From: an uncultured Lachnospiraceae bacterium | GTDB lineage: Bacteria; Bacillota; Clostridia; Lachnospirales; Lachnospiraceae | Length of the DNA stretch: 64,000 nucleotides | Assembly (NCBI GenBank): GCA_910578475.1 | Contig: CAJTRK010000001.1 | Span: 159,871-223,870, forward strand | Direction: 5' to 3' | In this document: positions 8,262 through 15,901 of the stretch, one piece after another | How positions within the stretch are numbered: the first letter of the stretch is position 1 | How the letters are laid out: each line of letters begins with the position of its first letter | The notes under the pieces: model-generated | What the model was told of the DNA's origin: nothing | Seen by the model: the letters and a program-made list of their open reading frames with translations, nothing else | The model's database searches: none | Position numbers and translations under genes: made by a program

Positions 8262-9035
8262 ATGAGGATTGAAGATTTCTGTGATATGGCCAAGTTTGAA
8301 AATATTATGGATAACTGGGCGAAAAGTACAGGCCTGGCGACCGTAGCCGTTGGCGCAGACGGAAAGTACATCAGCGAATGTTATAATTTCACAGATTTTT
8401 GTATTAAACTGACAAGAGGCAGTAAGGAAGGGTGCAGACGCTGCGAGAAATGTGACCAGGAAGGACAGGGCGTATATACCTGTCATGCAGGGCTGGTAGA
8501 TTTTGGGATTCCTATTGCATTAAGCGACGGCACGGTGCTCGGCAGAGTTATCGGCGGGCAGGTTCTCCCGGAAGAACCGAGTGACAGTGCATTTCGGGCT
8601 ACGGCAAGAGAACTCGGCATTAACGAAGAAACATACATCGAAGCGCTGCATAAAGTAAATGTAAGAACAAGAGAAGAAATTGAAGCATCCGCCAATCTTC
8701 TTGGCGATGTAATCAATATGTTTGTTCGTTCCAGTTATCAGGAGAAACAGAACGAGCGTATTCTGGAGAAACTGCGCAACGGCATTTCGAAGGCGGCCAA
8801 AGAGATTGACGCGGCCAATGCGAGCACTTCCCAGATAGCGGCTTTCAGCAAACGGCAGAATATGCTGGCTTTAAACGCTTCTATCGAGGCAGCCCGTGCG
8901 GGTGAAAGCGGAAAAGGATTTGCTGTCGTTGCCGCAGAGGTACAGAAGCTTGCAGGCGGTATGGCGGAAACGAGCAAGGAAATTGACGAAAGACTGGCAC
9001 ATCTTACCGTCACCATCAATGAATTGAACGACTAG
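8262..9035 (+). CDS. PocR-domain mini chemoreceptor
   Basis: A 257-residue protein. Residues 1-155 form a PocR-type ligand-sensing domain: CDMAKFENIMDNWAKSTGLA, a cysteine cluster GCRRCEKCDQEG, and GIPIALSDGTVLGRVIGGQV. The rest is a short chemoreceptor signalling piece with NMLALNASIEAARAGESGKG at the tip. The signalling arm is far shorter than in ordinary chemoreceptors and no membrane segment is present. The ATG at 8262 has an AGGGGAG site; the upstream ATG is too far away. PocR domains are known to sense small hydrocarbon derivatives such as propanediol, and a MIP-family channel follows directly. Confidence 0.85.
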   Translation: MRIEDFCDMAKFENIMDNWAKSTGLATVAVGADGKYISECYNFTDFCIKLTRGSKEGCRRCEKCDQEGQGVYTCHAGLVDFGIPIALSDGTVLGRVIGGQVLPEEPSDSAFRATARELGINEETYIEALHKVNVRTREEIEASANLLGDVINMFVRSSYQEKQNERILEKLRNGISKAAKEIDAANASTSQIAAFSKRQNMLALNASIEAARAGESGKGFAVVAAEVQKLAGGMAETSKEIDERLAHLTVTINELND

Positions 9036-9066
9036 GCGGAACTTGATTACTGGCGGGGAGATACAT

Positions 9067-9801
9067 ATGGTCTGGTTATCGGAATTTGCCGGATGCTTTA
9101 TTCTTCTGGCAGGCGGTTATGCGTATATGTGCAATATATCGCTGAAAAAAACACAGATAGCTGCGTTGAACTATACGGAACTGACAATCGCGTGGAGCCT
9201 TGCGGTGGGATTCGGCCTTGCCGTATCTTCGATTATGGGCGGCCCTGCGTATTTGAATCCGGGCGTTGTTTTGGGAAATGTTATATGTAACGGTATGGGA
9301 ATCGGAGAGGCGGCCCTCTATCTGCTCATGGAATTTCTGGCGGCGGGAGCGGCGATGCTTGTCTGCATGATTTTTTTCTGGGATTCCTTTCGGGCTTCCA
9401 CAGATGCGCCGAAGCGGGGAATCTTTTCGGCATATCCGGTGGAAAAAAATCTTCCGCTGAATTTTATACAGGAGTTGATTGCGACATTCTTTTTCATGTT
9501 CATTGTGTTCATGTGCATCACGGGCGTCAGTGACCTGAAAGCAGGGAATCAGTCGTTAATCATCGGTATGGTCGGGTTCGGCGCCGTTGCTTTTCTTTCT
9601 TTATCGTTTAACAGTACGGGGTACAGCATGAATGCCATGCGTTCCGTATTCAGCAGCATATGGTTTACCGTTCTTCCTTTTCCGAACAAGAACGGGGAGA
9701 AAGTGGATTGGAAATATCAGCTGACCGTTAATTTTATCGGTTCTTCTATGGGCGGTATTCTGGCGGTTATGGCTACAAGCTATTTAAAAAGTATATTATA
9801 A
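9067..9801 (+). CDS. MIP/aquaporin-family channel-like membrane protein with altered NPA motifs
   Basis: A 244-residue, six-segment membrane protein. The N-terminus FAGCFILLAGGY resembles the first helix of glycerol facilitators, and the two half-helices carry LNPGVVLG and SMNAMRSVF where the family has NPA. The alternation of helix, re-entrant loop and helix fits an internally duplicated MIP fold. Glycerol/propanediol facilitators let small polyols cross the membrane; with both NPA boxes changed, the pore selectivity may differ. GGGGAG six bases before the ATG sets the start. It lies 31 bases after the PocR receptor gene. Confidence 0.7.
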   Translation: MVWLSEFAGCFILLAGGYAYMCNISLKKTQIAALNYTELTIAWSLAVGFGLAVSSIMGGPAYLNPGVVLGNVICNGMGIGEAALYLLMEFLAAGAAMLVCMIFFWDSFRASTDAPKRGIFSAYPVEKNLPLNFIQELIATFFFMFIVFMCITGVSDLKAGNQSLIIGMVGFGAVAFLSLSFNSTGYSMNAMRSVFSSIWFTVLPFPNKNGEKVDWKYQLTVNFIGSSMGGILAVMATSYLKSIL

Positions 9802-9839
9802 CAGTTGAAATTTGTAATGGGAGGAAAGGAGGGATTACG

Positions 9840-10601
9840 ATGAGTACGATGTCAGTCGGCAGAGGAATGTTCAATATGTATTCCCATATTGCAAGCGGAA
9901 AGCGGATTCATTCCGCGGCGGATGATGCGGCGGGCCTTGCGATTGCAAAGCGCATGAAACGGGAAGAGACTGGACTGAACGTCGGCGCGCAGAACGCACA
10001 GATGGGAATTGCCGCATTGAATGTGGCGGACGGAGCGTTGGGCGGTGTAACGGATTATCTGCAGAGAATCCGTGACCTTGCGGTACGCTCGATGAACGGC
10101 ATCAATTCACCTTCGGATAAAGCCATTTATCAGAGAGAAATTGACCAGATGAAACAGGGCATTCAATCTCTGGCGGAAGGCACTTCGCTGAATGAGCAGA
10201 AGCTGCTTGACGGAAGTATGGCTGACCTGGAGCTGGTAACGAATCCGAGCGGCGGCAGCAGAAGAATCCAGATGGCGAACACGACACTGGAAGCGCTTGG
10301 AATTGCTGATTTGGATGTGACTTCCGAAGATTTCAGTCTGGATGCAATCGATAAGGCATTAGATATGGTGTCGGCACAGAGAGGCAGTCTCGGCGCTTCG
10401 ACAAATGGGCTGGAGTATTCCTATAACTATAATACATCAGCATCCTTGCAGCAGTTAAAATCCAGAAGCAGCCTTGAGGATTTGGATTTGCCGAAGGCGG
10501 TTTCGGAGAAGCAGAAGAAGGAACTTCTTTTTCAGTATCAGACTTTTATGATGAAAAAGAAGATGGAAGAGGAAGAAAAGACAAATAAGCTGCTTTTCTA
10601 A
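9840..10601 (+). CDS. Orphan flagellin-like protein with divergent termini
   Basis: A 253-residue homologue of flagellin D1: HIASGKRIHSAADDAAGLAI, AQMGIAALNVADGALGGVTD and TSLNEQKLLDG match the N-terminal half; IDKALDMVSAQRGSLGAST and LEDLDLPKAV match the C-terminal half. The extreme N-terminus lacks the usual MRINHN-type start and about ten residues, and the C-terminus ends in a lysine/glutamate-rich helix (KKKMEEEEKTNKLLF) instead of the hydrophobic D0 tail. Polymerisation through D0 is therefore doubtful. A very strong GGAGGAAAGGAGG site precedes it. No flagellar genes are nearby. Confidence 0.85.
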   Translation: MSTMSVGRGMFNMYSHIASGKRIHSAADDAAGLAIAKRMKREETGLNVGAQNAQMGIAALNVADGALGGVTDYLQRIRDLAVRSMNGINSPSDKAIYQREIDQMKQGIQSLAEGTSLNEQKLLDGSMADLELVTNPSGGSRRIQMANTTLEALGIADLDVTSEDFSLDAIDKALDMVSAQRGSLGASTNGLEYSYNYNTSASLQQLKSRSSLEDLDLPKAVSEKQKKELLFQYQTFMMKKKMEEEEKTNKLLF

Positions 10602-10612
10602 AAACGTATTTT

Positions 10613-10650
10613 ATCCCGGATATGCGAATAACGTATATCCGGGATTTTTT
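10613..10650 (+). terminator. Intrinsic terminator after the flagellin-like gene
   Basis: ATCCCGGATAT (10613-10623) pairs perfectly with ATATCCGGGAT (10635-10645) and is followed by a T run. It closes the PocR-channel-flagellin transcription unit. Confidence 0.85.
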
Positions 10651-10654
10651 ATGC

Positions 10655-10682
10655 TTGCATTTATTCCAGAATGCGTTATAAT
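10655..10682 (+). promoter_or_regulatory. Promoter of the first MATE gene
   Basis: TTGCAT (10655-10660), 16-base spacer, TATAAT (10677-10682). Its position shows that translation cannot start at the in-frame ATG at 10671 and supports the ATG at 10749. Confidence 0.6.
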
Positions 10683-10748
10683 GATAAGACTACGGTCAAA
10701 ACGCCTGCCGGTGCAGGCGAATCATTGCGAAAAGGAAAAGGTGCGGGA

Positions 10749-12146
10749 ATGTTCAGTAAAGCGAAGCGGAAATTTATCGGAGACAGAGCTTTTTATAAGA
10801 TGGTGCTGGCAGTTGCGGTGCCTATTATGATTCAGAACGGCATCACCAATTTTGTCGGACTGCTCGATAATATTATGGTCGGTCAGGTCGGCACGGAACA
10901 GATGTCTGGCGTTGCCATTGTCAATCAGCTGATGATGGTCTATTACCTTTGTGTATTCGGCGGACTTGCGGGCGCGGGAATTTTTACGGCGCAGTATTTC
11001 GGACAGAAGGACAACGAGGGAATCCGGCAGACTTTCCGGTATAAATTCTGGATGGCTCTTATCCTGACGACAGGGGCCATATTGCTGTTTCTTTCTTTCG
11101 GAGAAAATCTGATTCAGATGTATCTGAAGGGGAGCAGCGACGGCGGAGACCTGGCGGCGGCGCTGTATCACGGGAAAAATTATATGCTTGTGATGCTTCT
11201 TGGGCTTCCGGCTTTTATGATGGTACAGATATATGTCAGCACGCTGCGCGAATGCGGAGAGACGGTCGTGCCGATGAAGGCCGGTATTGCCGCGGTCTTT
11301 GTGAACCTGTGTCTGAATTATCTTTTGATATACGGAAAACTGGGACTGCCCGCGTTCGGTGTTGTGGGCGCGGCAATCGCGACGGTGATATCGCGATATG
11401 TGGAAGCCGCGATTGTCATCGTGTGGACACACCGGCACAAAGAAAAGAACCCATACATAGAAGGCGTATACGCCACGTTGAAAGTGTCGGGACATCTGGC
11501 AGGAAAATTTTTTATCAAGGGCGCGCCGCTGCTTATCAATGAGACGATGTGGTCGGCGGGAATGGCAATGCTGACCCAGTGTTATTCCATGAGGGGACTC
11601 AGCGTTATCGCCGGGCTGAACATCGCCAATACCATCAACAACGTATTTAATGTCGTGTTCATCGCTATGGGAGATGCGGTTGCAATCATTATCGGCCAGC
11701 TCCTCGGCGCGGGTAAGATGGAAGAAGCGCGGGATACGGATAATAAAATCATTGCCTTTTCGGTTGGCTGCTGCATCGGGGTGGCGGCTCTGATGGTCTG
11801 CATCGCACCGCTGTTCCCTCAAATCTATAATACAAGTGATGAGGTAAAAGCGGTGGCGGTACAGTTCATCATCGCACAGGCGATTTTTATGCCTCAGGCT
11901 GCTTTCATGCACGCCACATACTTTACGCTGCGGTCGGGCGGAAAGACAATTGTTACGTTTCTGTTTGACAGCGTTTTTGTCTGGTGCGTCAGCGTTCCGG
12001 TCGCGTATTGCATGAGCCGCTTTACCGGTATGCCCGTTATTATGATTTTTGCAATGGTGCAGATTTCAGACTGGATTAAATGTATCATCGGTTTTGTCCT
12101 GGTGAAAAAGGGCGTCTGGCTGCAGAATATTGTAGCAAGGGAATAA
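10749..12146 (+). CDS. MATE family efflux transporter
   Basis: A 465-residue transporter with twelve hydrophobic helices in two homologous halves. Typical MATE features: VAVPIMIQNGITNFVGLLDN near the N-terminus, MVGQVGTEQMSGVAIVNQ, and the second-half counterpart NETMWSAGMAMLTQCYSM. Members export drugs or cationic metabolites using sodium or proton gradients. The start follows an AAAAGG/GGGA region and lies after the TATAAT promoter. It is a single gene between terminator and an 18-base tandem repeat that begins at its stop codon. A second, only distantly similar MATE gene lies at 54.6 kb. Confidence 0.93.
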   Translation: MFSKAKRKFIGDRAFYKMVLAVAVPIMIQNGITNFVGLLDNIMVGQVGTEQMSGVAIVNQLMMVYYLCVFGGLAGAGIFTAQYFGQKDNEGIRQTFRYKFWMALILTTGAILLFLSFGENLIQMYLKGSSDGGDLAAALYHGKNYMLVMLLGLPAFMMVQIYVSTLRECGETVVPMKAGIAAVFVNLCLNYLLIYGKLGLPAFGVVGAAIATVISRYVEAAIVIVWTHRHKEKNPYIEGVYATLKVSGHLAGKFFIKGAPLLINETMWSAGMAMLTQCYSMRGLSVIAGLNIANTINNVFNVVFIAMGDAVAIIIGQLLGAGKMEEARDTDNKIIAFSVGCCIGVAALMVCIAPLFPQIYNTSDEVKAVAVQFIIAQAIFMPQAAFMHATYFTLRSGGKTIVTFLFDSVFVWCVSVPVAYCMSRFTGMPVIMIFAMVQISDWIKCIIGFVLVKKGVWLQNIVARE

Positions 12147-12229
12147 ACTCCATTCCCGGAATGAAAACCATTCCCGGAATAAACTCCATTCCCGGAATGA
12201 AAACCATTCCCGGAATAAATTCTATTCTT
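12141..12229. repeat. 18-base tandem repeat array with palindromic core
   Basis: Four 18-base units alternate between GAATAAACTCCATTCCCG and GAATGAAAACCATTCCCG (units from 12141, 12159, 12177, 12195), followed by a decayed fifth. The palindrome ATTCCCGGAAT recurs at 12152, 12170, 12188 and 12206. The array contains the MATE stop codon and ends where the convergent XRE gene ends, so it fills the whole gap. It could act as a bidirectional transcription end or be a slippage-prone minisatellite. Confidence 0.9.
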
Positions 12230-12693
12230 TATCTTTGGCGGCGGCAGAACAGGAACGCGGCGGCGGTTGCGATGCAGAGTATCAGGATATGCAGCGTAAC
12301 GCCCGGAAAAAGGTTCCATAAAAAGTCGTTCATCCATGTGAGCCTTTCCATTAGTATAAGGGCGGCGAAAGCAATCAGATAGATGGCTGCACAGCCGAAA
12401 ATCAAATTTTTCCGCCGCTCTTTTTTCTGCATTGCATTTTCCAGTGATTTCTGCTGATTTTCCAGCATTTGTGTTTTGGCCGATAAAAGGTCGATTTCGG
12501 ATGGTTTTAACAGGTAATCTGTTGAAACGTTAAAGATTTCGCATAAAGCGACGATTTTGTCCAGTTCCGGCACAGACTGTCCGCTTTCCCATTTGGAGAC
12601 AGACTGTCTTGAGACGCCTGTTTTTTCTGCAAGCTGCTCCTGTGTCAGGTCGTTTGCCTTTCGAAGGTTTAATAATTTTTCTGATAAATCCAT
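12229..12693 (-). CDS. XRE-family regulator with C-terminal membrane segments
   Basis: A 154-residue protein. Residues 1-62 are an XRE helix-turn-helix (LRKANDLTQEQLAEKTGVSR, QSVSKWESGQSVPELDKIV, FNVSTDYLL). Residues 75-95 form a charged linker and about 100-150 contain two hydrophobic helices ending in CRRQR, so the regulator is probably membrane-anchored. This layout is common in clostridial genomes and may couple envelope state to transcription. The ATG at 12691-12693 follows AAGGAGG; the longer frame upstream lacks a ribosome binding site. Target genes are not evident. Confidence 0.86.
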   Translation of the reverse strand: MDLSEKLLNLRKANDLTQEQLAEKTGVSRQSVSKWESGQSVPELDKIVALCEIFNVSTDYLLKPSEIDLLSAKTQMLENQQKSLENAMQKKERRKNLIFGCAAIYLIAFAALILMERLTWMNDFLWNLFPGVTLHILILCIATAAAFLFCRRQR

Positions 12694-12790
12694 TTGAGTT
12701 CCTCCTTGTGTTTGATGAGGATATCTTAACAACGCATGCGGTTGCATACAATCAATCGGGATAGGAATCTGTGCCGCCTGTGGTTGCATT

Positions 12791-12832
12791 TATAGGAAAT
12801 TGCTGTAATCTCAGCAGCCTGCGTTTTTTATC
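12791..12832. repeat. Dispersed intergenic element, TATAGGAAATTGCTG type
   Basis: A 42-base unit beginning TATAGGAAATTGCTGTAATC and ending CCTGCGTTTTTTATC. A copy with 40 of 42 matching bases is at 15617-15657, and a third is interrupted at 15524-15612. It contains a GCTG-TAATCT-CAGC mini-hairpin. Confidence 0.75.
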
Positions 12833-12834
12833 AT

Positions 12835-14073
12835 TCAGGCAATCATCCTTGTTTCATCTTGTGCGGCCGCTTCGGTTATTTGTGCGGGCCGTTTCTTTTT
12901 CCATATGGATTCCATGAGATACCGCAGAAGCAGCGGAATCGAAACGCCGGCCGCCAGATAGACCATTTTAAAGTGTTCCACGCCCCTTACAAGGTATATG
13001 TAGTCGATATAGGTTTTGAACTGTTCAAAATCGAAATCGGCGCAGAAGCCGGAATGGGCGGCGACGCCGGCGAGAATGATTTTGATGAGCATAAAAATCA
13101 TTATATGGTGCATCATGACCGTAAAAGTATTCTGTCCCAAATATTTTACAGCCCGGTTTTCGCCGGCAACAGGAGTCAGCAGACGGGCAATGCGGAGCCA
13201 GAAGGCAATACCTGACACGATTGTCACATATGGAATAACAGGCCCGTTGGCGAAGCTGGTGCACCAGACGGCGCTGAAACCCAGACCGTTGCAGCACAGG
13301 TGCAGAAGCGTCTGAATGCCGAGCAAAACCGCAAAATAAGGCAGACTGCCAAGCGTATCGTGTTTTTCCAGATTTTTACGGTAGAATTGTCCCATCTGGA
13401 AACAGGGAAAAAGGAAAAGGATTCTTCCGGGCGTTTTGTAGATGCCCCATACACGGCCTTCAATGGCAAATGATACGACAGCCATGCCGACGAGCAGGCA
13501 GACGGCCAGATACAGCCATTCCAGAACATGGTTTACGGAGTCGGCGGAAACTTCATCAGAAGCGTTTTGTCTGTTCAGGGTTCTGATAAATGTCCGCAGA
13601 GGCTTAGCTAAAAGCTGTTTTGCGATAATGCGCATGAATAGATTCATGACTTCGATGAAGAATAAGACCGGAACGAACCATGCGGCATAGTTATACAGGA
13701 ACTGGTAGCCGTGCAGAAACGGCGTCAGGAAAAGTGTGCGGAAACTGATTTCTTCGCCGATTGCAAGTCCGCATGTGCGCAGAAAATGCGCGATGAGGCC
13801 GTAAAACAGGTTCCAGGCCAGATAAGGAACGAGGAGCCGCCTGCATTTTCTGACGATATAGGCAAGGGGATGCTCTTCTTCCGCATCTTTATAAAAATAA
13901 CCTGAAATAAACAGGAACAGCGGTACATGGAAAGAATAATAAGGGAACAGGCCGCCTGCCGCCATCAGGTCGTAACCGAGGTGGCCGGCAACAACCATAA
14001 TTATCGCAAAGCCGGATAAGAGGCCGAAAGTCATATTATATGTATGTTTTTGCGTTTCCGTTTTTTTCATCAT
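12835..14073 (-). CDS. Acyltransferase 3 family membrane protein
   Basis: A 412-residue integral membrane protein with about ten helices. The N-terminus has the acyltransferase 3 hallmark: IIMVVAGHLGYD with the conserved histidine in the first helix, then FHVPLFLFISGYFYK and an RRLLVPY motif. Such enzymes transfer acetyl or other acyl groups to surface polysaccharides, peptidoglycan or small molecules. There is no fused SGNH domain. The first two codons are both ATG; no clear ribosome binding site distinguishes them. It is a lone gene, so the acceptor cannot be inferred. Confidence 0.88.
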   Translation of the reverse strand: MMKKTETQKHTYNMTFGLLSGFAIIMVVAGHLGYDLMAAGGLFPYYSFHVPLFLFISGYFYKDAEEEHPLAYIVRKCRRLLVPYLAWNLFYGLIAHFLRTCGLAIGEEISFRTLFLTPFLHGYQFLYNYAAWFVPVLFFIEVMNLFMRIIAKQLLAKPLRTFIRTLNRQNASDEVSADSVNHVLEWLYLAVCLLVGMAVVSFAIEGRVWGIYKTPGRILFLFPCFQMGQFYRKNLEKHDTLGSLPYFAVLLGIQTLLHLCCNGLGFSAVWCTSFANGPVIPYVTIVSGIAFWLRIARLLTPVAGENRAVKYLGQNTFTVMMHHIMIFMLIKIILAGVAAHSGFCADFDFEQFKTYIDYIYLVRGVEHFKMVYLAAGVSIPLLLRYLMESIWKKKRPAQITEAAAQDETRMIA

Positions 14074-14327
14074 AGGAATACCATACCTTTATCTTTGAGT
14101 TAAAATTATATTAAGTATAGTATACTAAGAGACGCGGGAAAAGGGAAATGTTTTTATATGGAATTGAGCGACCTGTCAAAATATCATGAAATTAAAACAT
14201 GACGTAAGATTATTTATTTGACGCAAGATATGAACCTTGACACAGGATGTCGGGGTTTATGTGGTATACTTTATTCAAAGGAGTTATTTCCTAAGAGGGA
14301 AAGATAAGGAGAGAGAGGAATTTGCGA

Positions 14328-15128
14328 ATGGGATATACGGTAAAACAACTGAAAGAGCTGACGGGAACGGAATGCTATGCGATGTACGAACAACTCAATC
14401 ATTATATCATGGATTCCTATAATGTGAATCAGCAATGGGAGAAAGAGAAAAAGGACGGGGAAATCTGCCTGCGCTATCGCCGCGGCGGAAAAACGCTCTG
14501 TACTGTCTATTTTCGCCGAGGCCAGATTGGCATAATGGTGATATTCGGAAAAGAGGAGCGGAAAAAATTTGAAGAATCGGAAAGCCGGTTTTCTGAAAAA
14601 GTACGGGATATTTACTATCGGGCCCAGACGTATCACGACGGAAAGTGGATGATGTTCGATGTGAGCAATTCGGAACTGTATGATGATATCAAGATGCTGT
14701 TGGAAATAAAAAAGTCTCCTGACAGAAAACTCACGATGTGCGGTTACTGCTGTGATATGTGTCAGGCGTTCGTCAGAAATATCCGGAAAAAAGACGAACG
14801 GGAACAGTTGGCCGGTTATTGGAAGCGTTATTACGATTTGGATATTCCCGTTGAAAACATGAATTGTGACGGATGCCGGTGTAGAAAAGCGGAAGCCCGC
14901 AGGATTGACGACGCCTGCCCTGTCCGCGCCTGCGTTCTGAGCAGAAAATTGAACGACTGCGCCGAATGTGAAAACTATCCCTGTGAGACGTTTCTGTCAA
15001 GAAAAGGATTGAGCCATGCAGAAGCGGATGAAATGGAAGAATTGGATGTTTTAAGCTACCATGAATATTTAGCGGCGTTTGACAATCGGTCAAGACTGGA
15101 GCGCAGGCTGAAAAGAAATGACGATTGA
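14328..15128 (+). CDS. DUF3788-DUF3795 two-domain protein
   Basis: A 266-residue soluble protein. Residues 1-130 resemble DUF3788 (WEKEKKDGEICLRYRRGGKT and GQIGIMVIFGKEE). Residues 135-230 are a cysteine-rich DUF3795 domain: MCGYCCDMCQAF, MNCDGCRCRK, CPVRACVLSRK and DCAECENYPCETF, likely metal or iron-sulphur binding. The ATG at 14328 is nine bases after AGAGAGG; a TTG at 14322 is also in frame. Both domains usually occur separately in clostridia; their fusion suggests one function but the biochemistry of either is unknown to me. Confidence 0.75.
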   Translation: MGYTVKQLKELTGTECYAMYEQLNHYIMDSYNVNQQWEKEKKDGEICLRYRRGGKTLCTVYFRRGQIGIMVIFGKEERKKFEESESRFSEKVRDIYYRAQTYHDGKWMMFDVSNSELYDDIKMLLEIKKSPDRKLTMCGYCCDMCQAFVRNIRKKDEREQLAGYWKRYYDLDIPVENMNCDGCRCRKAEARRIDDACPVRACVLSRKLNDCAECENYPCETFLSRKGLSHAEADEMEELDVLSYHEYLAAFDNRSRLERRLKRNDD

Positions 15129-15496
15129 TGGAAAGGTGATTTTGGAAAGGTGATTTTGTAAAATATACTTTTATTTATAGCCGGATTTTGATAAAATGGG
15201 TATCATAAATATAAAAACGCTTTCATAATACCGTATGAACCGGGCAAAATTATCGTCTGGAACATTTTGGCCTATTGACGAAACGTCTTTTATCCGCTAT
15301 GATAAACAGAGTAAGAGTTACATCTTCATGTGCCTGCGGGTTGCAAAGATGTATCAGGATTTGAGGAAAGAGAGGAAAATGTATGTTAAGCATTGTGAGT
15401 GTGGAGCTTTCAGTAAACTGAATAGTTGATGATTTCTTTATCTGCCATACAAAGTGCTTTGCATACTTTCTATATAACGATTGATTTCCCAAGAAG

Positions 15497-15520
15497 CATG
15501 ACTGTCCGGTCATGTTTTTA
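15497..15520 (+). terminator. Intrinsic terminator
   Basis: CATGAC (15497-15502) and GTCATG (15509-15514) form a perfect stem with a six-base loop, followed by TTTTTA. Probably ends transcription from the DUF3788-DUF3795 gene. Confidence 0.65.
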
Positions 15521-15523
15521 TCC

Positions 15524-15612
15524 TATAGGAAATTGCTGTAATCTTAGTGGATGCCAGACAAGAATTTACGCAGTAAATTCTTGGAACGCAGGCTGCTGAG
15601 CCTGCGTTTTTT
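15524..15612 (+). repeat. Expanded TATAGGAAATTGCTG element with two nested hairpins and a terminator
   Basis: The element starts like the 12791 copy, then carries extra sequence with a perfect 10-bp hairpin, AAGAATTTAC-GCA-GTAAATTCTT (15560-15582), followed by CGCAGGCT-GCTG-AGCCTGCG and six T (15587-15612), a strong intrinsic terminator. The ends match the simple copies, so the middle is an insertion into or expansion of the unit. Confidence 0.7.
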
Positions 15613-15616
15613 ATCC

Positions 15617-15657
15617 TATAGGAAATTGCTGTAATCTCAGCATCCTGCGTTTTTTAT
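15617..15657 (+). repeat. Second complete TATAGGAAATTGCTG unit
   Basis: Nearly identical to 12791-12832 (two differences), placed four bases after the expanded copy, giving a tandem pair. Confidence 0.75.
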
Positions 15658-15842
15658 TGAATGGGAAATTGTGCCGCGGCGTCGTAAAACGCCGGGGAAA
15701 TTACAGAGTTTTGGGATATCCATGCAACCATGCCGTGTGGCAGAGCTGCATGTTTTTTTTGCGTTAAAATAATGAAAAGAAAGTTTATACCCGGAACAGG
15801 GATGCTGCGCGTCCCGAAGTTCCAACTGATTAAAAGACTGAT

Positions 15843-15893
15843 GCAAGTTTGTGCTTTACGGCTGCAAACTTGCAGGCTAAGAGAAAGGAATGG
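15843..15893 (+). promoter_or_regulatory. Hairpin plus AAAGGAATGG leader before the MutS2-like gene
   Basis: GCAAGTTTG (15843-15851) pairs perfectly with CAAACTTGC (15865-15873); AAAGGAATGG follows at 15884-15893, nine bases before the chosen start codon. The arrangement of hairpin, AAAGGNATGG and start 10-12 bases later recurs at 2.6 and 38.7 kb. Confidence 0.45.
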
Positions 15894-15901
15894 TTATAAA
15901 A

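Larger units (their letters stand above)
15129..15901. other. 773-base intergenic region with repeats and hairpins, no convincing gene
   Basis: Between two same-strand genes. It holds a terminator (15497-15520), two TATAGGAAATTGCTG units, a 10-bp perfect hairpin and terminator (15560-15612), and a 9-bp hairpin just before the MutS2-like gene. A 64-codon open frame at 15235-15429 has no ribosome binding site and no recognisable sequence, so I do not call it. Confidence 0.6.

Noticed and set aside
10722..11912. 396-codon open frame on the minus strand
   Set aside because: Fully antisense to the first MATE gene, histidine/arginine-rich as expected for a mirror frame.
12141..12229. CRISPR-like repeat array
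   Set aside because: Repeats are contiguous 18-base units with no unique spacers and no cas genes nearby.
14237..14270. TTGACA...TATACT promoter for the DUF3788-DUF3795 gene
   Set aside because: The spacer is 22 bases, too long for a standard promoter; TGG-TATACT could be an extended -10 on its own, so I left it unlisted.
15235..15429. 64-codon open frame in the gap before the MutS2-like gene
   Set aside because: No ribosome binding site, no recognisable sequence, and surrounded by repeat elements.
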